Part shown: one piece after another, positions 6,840 to 10,089 of the stretch
Layout: every line of letters begins with the position of its first letter
How positions within the stretch are numbered: position 1 is the stretch's first letter
Assembly (NCBI GenBank): GCA_029077775.1
Contig: JAQNCU010000083.1
Coordinates: 1 to 10,089, forward strand
Reading direction: 5' to 3'
Length of the DNA: 10,089 nt
Source of the DNA: Acidocella sp.
Lineage (GTDB): Bacteria > Pseudomonadota > Alphaproteobacteria > Acetobacterales > Acetobacteraceae
Translations under genes and position numbers: made by a program
Notes under the pieces: generated by a model
Told to the model about the DNA's origin: nothing
The model's database searches: none
What the model saw: the letters and a program-made list of their open reading frames with translations, nothing else

Positions 6840-7046
6840 ATGGCCCAGGCAACCGACATCCGGACGAAAACACCGGACGAGCTGAACGGCATGTTGCTGG
6901 ATCTGCGCAAGGAGCAGTTTAATTTGCGGTTCCAACGTGCCACCGGCCAGCAGGAGAATACCAGCCGCGTGCGGATGGTCCGGCGCGACATTGCCCGGGT
7001 GAAAACAATTTTGGCTGAGCGCGCGCGCGCCGCCGCGAAGGTTTGA
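6840..7046 (+). CDS. rpmC: 50S ribosomal protein L29
   Basis: L29 is a small two-helix protein next to L23 at the tunnel exit. The 68-residue product has the family pattern: KTPDELNGMLLDLRKEQFNLRFQRATGQQENTSRVRMVRRDIARVKTIL from about residue 10, with the conserved LRKEQFNLRFQ and the loop before the second helix. The ATG at 6840 lies 1 base after the rplP stop, with GGAG at 6827-6830 inside rplP giving 9-base spacing. An in-frame ATG at 6825 lies before that site and is rejected. The GC-alternating run near 7019-7030 simply encodes Arg/Ala codons. Confidence 0.95.
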   Translation: MAQATDIRTKTPDELNGMLLDLRKEQFNLRFQRATGQQENTSRVRMVRRDIARVKTILAERARAAAKV

Positions 7047-7056
7047 GGAAGTTACC

Positions 7057-7329
7057 ATGCCAAAACGTGTTTTGACCGGGCGGGTTGTGAGCGACAAGAT
7101 GGACAAGACCATTACGGTTTTGGTCGAGCGCCGGATTATGCACCCGCTGTATAAAAAATTCATTCGCCGTTCAAAGAAATACGCGGCGCATGATGAAGAA
7201 AATACCTGCGTCGAAGGTGATCTGGTGCGCATTGAGGAATGTGCGCCGATCTCGAAGCGCAAGACATGGGTTGTGACTGAGCGCAACGGATCGGCACTCG
7301 CCGAGTCCGCCCCCGCGGCCAGCGTTTAA
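7057..7329 (+). CDS. rpsQ: 30S ribosomal protein S17
   Basis: S17 is an early-binding OB-fold protein of the 30S body that contacts the 5' domain of 16S rRNA. The 90-residue product begins MPKRVLTGRVVSDKMDKTITV. It continues with RRIMHPLYKKFIRRSKKYAAHDE (25-47) and GDLVRIEECAPISKRKTWVV (54-73), all family hallmarks. The final 15 or so residues are Ala/Ser-rich and lie beyond the end of the conserved core. GAGGAAG (7045-7051), overlapping the rpmC stop, is 5 bases from the ATG. It is the last gene of the S10 segment, and the spc segment starts 18 bases later without a terminator. Confidence 0.97.
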   Translation: MPKRVLTGRVVSDKMDKTITVLVERRIMHPLYKKFIRRSKKYAAHDEENTCVEGDLVRIEECAPISKRKTWVVTERNGSALAESAPAASV

Positions 7330-7347
7330 GGGCGGAGGAGCCGAGAT

Positions 7348-7716
7348 ATGATCATCGTAGAATCCAATTTGGACGTTGCGGATAACTCCGGTGCCCGCCG
7401 TGTGCAGTGCATCAAGGTGCTTGGTGGTTCGAAGCGTAAGGCGGCGTCAGTCGGCGATGTGATCGTCGTGTCGATCAAGGATGCCATTCCGCGCGGCAAG
7501 GTTAAAAAGGGCGATGTGCACCAGGCTGTGGTTGTGCGCACAGCGTTTCCCGTGCGCCGGGCCGATGGCAGCGCGATCCGTTTTGATCGCAACGCCGCCG
7601 TGTTGATCAACAAGAATATGGAGCCGATTGGCACCCGCATTTTTGGCCCGGTGGTGCGAGAGTTGCGCGCCAAAAAATTCATGAAGATTATCAGCCTGGC
7701 GCCGGAGGTTCTGTAA
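7348..7716 (+). CDS. rplN: 50S ribosomal protein L14
   Basis: L14 lies at the subunit interface, contributes to intersubunit bridges and is the docking site of the silencing factor RsfS. The 122-residue product is exactly the usual length. It has DVADNSGARRVQCIKVLGGSKRK (9-31), VIVVSIKDAIPRGKVKKGDV, then DGSAIRFDRNAAVLIN and the end MKIISLAPEVL. The strong GGAGGAG at 7334-7340 precedes the ATG. This is the first gene of the spc segment. The 18-base spacer to rpsQ is far shorter than in E. coli, where a separate spc promoter lies here, so readthrough from the S10 genes is likely. Confidence 0.98.
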   Translation: MIIVESNLDVADNSGARRVQCIKVLGGSKRKAASVGDVIVVSIKDAIPRGKVKKGDVHQAVVVRTAFPVRRADGSAIRFDRNAAVLINKNMEPIGTRIFGPVVRELRAKKFMKIISLAPEVL

Positions 7717-7718
7717 TC

Positions 7719-8039
7719 ATGGCCGCACGCATTAAAAAGGGCGACAAGGTTCTGGTGATCTCAGGCGCCTCAAAAGGCAGCCGGGGCGAGGTTCTGCGGG
7801 TTATCCCGAAGGAAGACCGCGCGGTTGTGCAGGGTGTTGCCATGGCTAAGCTGCACACCAAGCCGAAAGGCATGGGCCAGCCCGGTGGCATCATCGAGCG
7901 TGAGGCCGCTGTGCATATGTCCAATCTCGCCGTGATCGATCCCGCCACCGACAAGCCGACGAAAATTGGCTTCCGGGTGTTGGATGGTGGCAAAAAAATT
8001 CGTGTCGCCCGCAAGAGCGGCACAGCGATTGATGGCTGA
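7719..8039 (+). CDS. rplX: 50S ribosomal protein L24
   Basis: L24 is an assembly-initiating 50S protein located near the tunnel exit. The 106-residue product contains an N-terminal KOW motif (KKGDKVLVISGASKGSRGEVLRV, about 6-28). It continues with KLHTKPKGMGQPGGIIEREAAVHMSNLAVIDP (44-75) and a C-terminal GFRVLDGGKKIRVARKSG. The start lies 2 bases after the rplN stop, with GGAGG (7704-7708) inside rplN 10 bases away. Its stop codon begins the ribosome binding site of rplE. Length and motifs are normal. Confidence 0.97.
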   Translation: MAARIKKGDKVLVISGASKGSRGEVLRVIPKEDRAVVQGVAMAKLHTKPKGMGQPGGIIEREAAVHMSNLAVIDPATDKPTKIGFRVLDGGKKIRVARKSGTAIDG

Positions 8040-8049
8040 GGAGGCCGCA

Positions 8050-8610
8050 ATGAGTGAAGTGAAACCCAGCCCACGTATGCAGACCCATTATCGTGAGGTC
8101 GTGCGTGCGCAGATGCTGAAGGACTTCGGCTACAAGAACCCGTTGGAAGTGCCGACTCTGGAGAAGATCGTCATTAACATGGGCGTGGGTGAAGCCGCGG
8201 CCGACCAGAAAAAGCTCGATGCCGCCGTGGCGGAGCTGACGCTGATCGCCGGTCAGAAGCCTGTGAAGACCGTCGCGAAAAAGGCGATTGCGGGCTTTAA
8301 AATCCGCGCGGGGTTGCCGATTGGTTGCAAGGTCACGCTGCGTAAATCCCGCATGTATGAATTCCTGGACCGCTTGGTGACGATCGCGCTGCCGCGTGTG
8401 CGTGACTTCCGGGGTATCCCGGGCGGTAAGGGTTTCGATGGGCGCGGTAATTTCGCCATGGGTCTCAAGGAACAGATTATCTTTCCCGAGATCGTATACG
8501 ACAAGGTAGACGCGATCCGCGGCATGGACATCATCTTCGTGACCACCGCGAAGACCGATGCCGAGGCGAAGGCTTTGCTTAAGGGGTTTAATCTCCCGTT
8601 CGCGAAGTGA
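8050..8610 (+). CDS. rplE: 50S ribosomal protein L5
   Basis: L5 binds 5S rRNA and reaches across to the 30S head near the P-site tRNA. The frame is open upstream into rplX. However, GAGGAGG at 8038-8044, overlapping the rplX stop, sits 5 bases before the ATG at 8050, giving a 186-residue protein close to family length. Conserved stretches are VPTLEKIVINMGVGEA (34-49), GQKPVKTVAKKAIAGFKIR (68-86), VTLRKSRMYEFLDRL (95-109) and LPRVRDFRGIPGGKGFDGRGNF (114-135). In E. coli the translational repressor S8 binds the mRNA near this start; I could not establish an equivalent structure here. A 69-base spacer follows. Confidence 0.97.
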   Translation: MSEVKPSPRMQTHYREVVRAQMLKDFGYKNPLEVPTLEKIVINMGVGEAAADQKKLDAAVAELTLIAGQKPVKTVAKKAIAGFKIRAGLPIGCKVTLRKSRMYEFLDRLVTIALPRVRDFRGIPGGKGFDGRGNFAMGLKEQIIFPEIVYDKVDAIRGMDIIFVTTAKTDAEAKALLKGFNLPFAK

Positions 8611-8679
8611 GTTTCAGAGTTTCAGATTTTTGGAAAACGGCCGGGGTTGTCCGGCAGGTTCCGGAGGGGTTGCAGTACA
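8611..8679 (+). other. rplE-rpsN spacer with tandem repeat and short hairpins
   Basis: This is the largest gap between genes after rpsL. It opens with two perfect tandem copies of GTTTCAGA (8611-8618 and 8619-8626), followed by five T residues. GCCGG (8640-8644) can pair with CCGGC (8651-8655) over a 6-base loop. Alternatively TCCGG (8650-8654) can pair with CCGGA (8661-8665), which would cover part of the rpsN ribosome binding site GGAGG at 8663-8667. The two stems share bases and cannot form together. No coding frame is evident. The bases are read directly; any regulatory role is inference from short GC-rich stems that can occur by chance. Confidence 0.5.
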
Positions 8680-8985
8680 ATGGCTAAAACATCGCAGGTC
8701 AACCGAAATGGCAAGCGTGAGCGTATGGCGGCCCGTGACAAGGCCAAGCGCGCCGCTTTGAAGGATACGGTCATGGACCGCAGCCTGCCGGTCGAGGATC
8801 GTTTCGAGGCGAGCATAAAGCTGGCGGAATTGCCGCGTAATGGGGCCAAGGTTCGCGTGCGCTTGCGCTGTGAACTCACCGGGCGCGCGCGCGGCAATTA
8901 CCGTAAGTTTAAGCTCTGCCGTATCGCGTTCCGCGATCTGGCCAGCCAGGGTCAGATCCCCGGCGTTGTCAAAGCCAGCTGGTAA
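8680..8985 (+). CDS. rpsN: 30S ribosomal protein S14, long form
   Basis: S14 is a late-binding protein of the 30S head. The 101-residue product is the long form. It has a helical N-terminal half (MAKTSQVNRNGKRERM, then AALKDTVMDRSLP) and the C-terminal signature RCELTGRARGNYRKFKLCRIAFRDLA (63-88), ending IPGVVKASW. The zinc-binding CxxC pairs of the short form are not intact: Cys64 and Cys80 remain, but Thr67 and Ala83 replace their partners. The start at 8680 follows GGAGGGG (8663-8669) and matches the MAKTS N terminus; an in-frame ATG at 8647 precedes that site and is rejected. It is preceded by the only sizeable spacer in the cluster. Confidence 0.96.
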   Translation: MAKTSQVNRNGKRERMAARDKAKRAALKDTVMDRSLPVEDRFEASIKLAELPRNGAKVRVRLRCELTGRARGNYRKFKLCRIAFRDLASQGQIPGVVKASW

Positions 8986-9000
8986 GGAAAGGGCAAAAAA

Positions 9001-9399
9001 ATGTCGATGTCCGATCCGTTGGGTGACATGCTCACCCGTATCCGTAATGCCCAGCACGCGCGGCTCACTATGTGTGTCGCTCCGGCTTCAAATTTGCGCG
9101 CGAACGTGCTCGATGTGTTGAAACGCGAGGGGTTCATTCGGGGCTTCAGCCGCGAGGAAGTGCGCCCCGGCATCGCGCAACTGCGCATCGAGCTGAAATA
9201 CAGCGAGGGCCAGCCCGTGATCAAAGAGATCAACCGGGTCTCGCGTCCTGGCCGCCGCGTTTATTCCAAGATCAAGGAATTACCACGGGTCTATTCAGGG
9301 CTTGGCGTGTCCATATTGTCCACGCCGCGCGGTGTGATGTCCGATGTCGAGGCCCGCGCCGCCAATGTTGGCGGCGAAGTTCTCTGCCGCGTGTTTTAA
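9001..9399 (+). CDS. rpsH: 30S ribosomal protein S8
   Basis: S8 binds helix 21 of 16S rRNA and organises the platform. In E. coli it also represses the spc operon. The 132-residue product is standard length, starting MSMSDPLGDMLTRIRNAQ. It contains ANVLDVLKREGFI (34-46) and the C-terminal signature GVSILSTPRGVMSDVEARAANVGGEVLC (102-129). AAGGG at 8989-8993 is 7 bases from the ATG at 9001; an in-frame ATG at 9007 is possible, but the longer N terminus is usual in the group. A run of A residues separates the ribosome binding site from the start. Confidence 0.97.
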   Translation: MSMSDPLGDMLTRIRNAQHARLTMCVAPASNLRANVLDVLKREGFIRGFSREEVRPGIAQLRIELKYSEGQPVIKEINRVSRPGRRVYSKIKELPRVYSGLGVSILSTPRGVMSDVEARAANVGGEVLCRVF

Positions 9400-9416
9400 G
9401 GGAAGGGCGAAATATA

Positions 9417-9950
9417 ATGTCACGTGTTGGCAAATATCCGGTCGAGCTTCCCGCTGGTGTGACCATGGCGCTGGCCGGGAATATCCTGACCGCCAAAGGC
9501 AAACTGGGCGAGCTGTCGATGGCGCTGACTGACAAGGTCGATGCCAAGATCGACGGCAACAAGGTCTCTGTCACACCGCGCACCAAGGAAGCTGCATCGC
9601 GCATGATGTGGGGTACCACGCGCGCGAACATCGCCAATCTGGTGAAGGGCGTGTCCGTTGGATACGCGAAAACGTTGGAAATTACGGGTACAGGCTACCG
9701 TGCTGCCGTGCAGGGCAAAAACCTCGTGGTTAATCTCGGTTTTTCACATGATGTTGTTTATGCGATCCCGGAAGGGATCAAGGTTTCCTGTGAGAAGCCG
9801 ACATTGATCAAGATCGAGGGCATGGATAAGCGCCAGGTGGGCCAGGTCTGCGCTGAACTACGCTCATACCGGCCGCCTGAGCCCTATAAGGGCAAGGGCG
9901 TGAAGTTCGAGGGTGAAGCGATCCGCCGGAAAGAGGGTAAGAAGAAGTAA
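9417..9950 (+). CDS. rplF: 50S ribosomal protein L6
   Basis: L6 lies near the sarcin-ricin loop at the base of the L7/L12 stalk and supports factor binding. The 177-residue product is of normal length with two similar domains. It begins MSRVGKYPVELPAGV. It has GTTRANIANLVKGVSVGY (66-83), LEITGTGYRAAVQG (87-100), and the family signature SYRPPEPYKGKGVKF (150-164), ending in a Lys-rich tail. The frame is open upstream through rpsH, but GGAAGGG at 9401-9407 and the conserved N terminus fix the ATG at 9417. Its TAA stop shares one base with the rplR start (TAATG). Confidence 0.97.
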   Translation: MSRVGKYPVELPAGVTMALAGNILTAKGKLGELSMALTDKVDAKIDGNKVSVTPRTKEAASRMMWGTTRANIANLVKGVSVGYAKTLEITGTGYRAAVQGKNLVVNLGFSHDVVYAIPEGIKVSCEKPTLIKIEGMDKRQVGQVCAELRSYRPPEPYKGKGVKFEGEAIRRKEGKKK

Positions 9951-10089
9951 TGTCAACAAATCTTTCATTGCAGACACGCCGCCGCGAGCGTTTGCGGTAT
10001 CAGCTTCGGCAAAAATCGGTTGGCCGACCGCGTCTTTCGGTGTTCCGTTCCGGCAAGCATATCTACGCGCAGGTCATTGATGATTCCCA
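9950..10089 (+). CDS. rplR: 50S ribosomal protein L18, 5' part only
   Basis: Only the first 46 codons plus two bases are present; the gene continues past the window edge. The visible product starts MSTNLSLQTRRRERLRYQLR and continues with RPRLSVFRSGKHIYAQVIDD (26-45). This matches the L18 pattern of a basic N terminus followed by a (L/V)-x-V-x-R-S-x-x-H-I-Y-A-Q-(V/I) segment. L18 binds 5S rRNA together with L5. The ATG overlaps the rplF stop by one base, implying translational coupling by reinitiation. Position after rplF is the standard spc order, where rpsE would be expected next. Confidence 0.93.
   Translation, partial: MSTNLSLQTRRRERLRYQLRQKSVGRPRLSVFRSGKHIYAQVIDDS

Noticed and set aside
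7019..7030. An alternating GC run near the end of rpmC as a repeat or Z-DNA site
   Set aside because: It is short and fully accounted for by Arg/Ala codons in the L29 C terminus.
8611..8679. A hidden small gene or RNA in the rplE-rpsN spacer
   Set aside because: No start codon with a ribosome binding site and a family-like product is present, and 69 bases with only 5-bp stems does not support an RNA gene.

Overview
The window lies inside the large bacterial ribosomal-protein cluster, and every gene is on the + strand. It holds, in order: a str-type segment (rpsL, rpsG, tuf), the complete S10 segment (rpsJ, rplC, rplD, rplW, rplB, rpsS, rplV, rpsC, rplP, rpmC, rpsQ) and most of the spc segment (rplN, rplX, rplE, rpsN, rpsH, rplF, start of rplR). 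The last gene runs off the right edge. All gene names come from reading the translated proteins against remembered family sequences; no search was run.

The proteins point to an alphaproteobacterium. Supporting traits are the 101-residue long-form S14, the extended L22, S12 and EF-Tu of alphaproteobacterial appearance, and a moderately high G+C content at third codon positions. The S12 and EF-Tu sequences look most like those of the Acetobacteraceae/Rhodospirillales group, but this finer placement is an inference from memory.

Layout: positions 1-34 look like the right part of a rho-independent terminator whose left arm is cut by the window edge. About 60 bases later rpsL begins. From there to the right edge the genes are packed tightly. 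Most gaps are 1-39 bases, rplD/rplW overlap by ATGA and rplF/rplR overlap by TAATG. The only wider spacer is the 69 bases between rplE and rpsN. There is no internal terminator and no room for a long S10-type leader before rpsJ, so one long transcript is plausible.

Functionally, rpsL, rpsG, rpsJ, rpsS, rpsC, rpsQ, rpsN and rpsH encode 30S proteins. The rpl and rpmC genes encode 50S proteins, and tuf encodes the factor that delivers aminoacyl-tRNA. Co-transcription matches ribosome and EF-Tu supply to growth rate.

The most notable departure from the textbook order is that fusA (EF-G), normally between rpsG and tuf, is missing. The rest is ordinary housekeeping DNA. I found no mobile element, CRISPR array, RNA gene, defence system or unknown gene, and no evidence of a new biological system.
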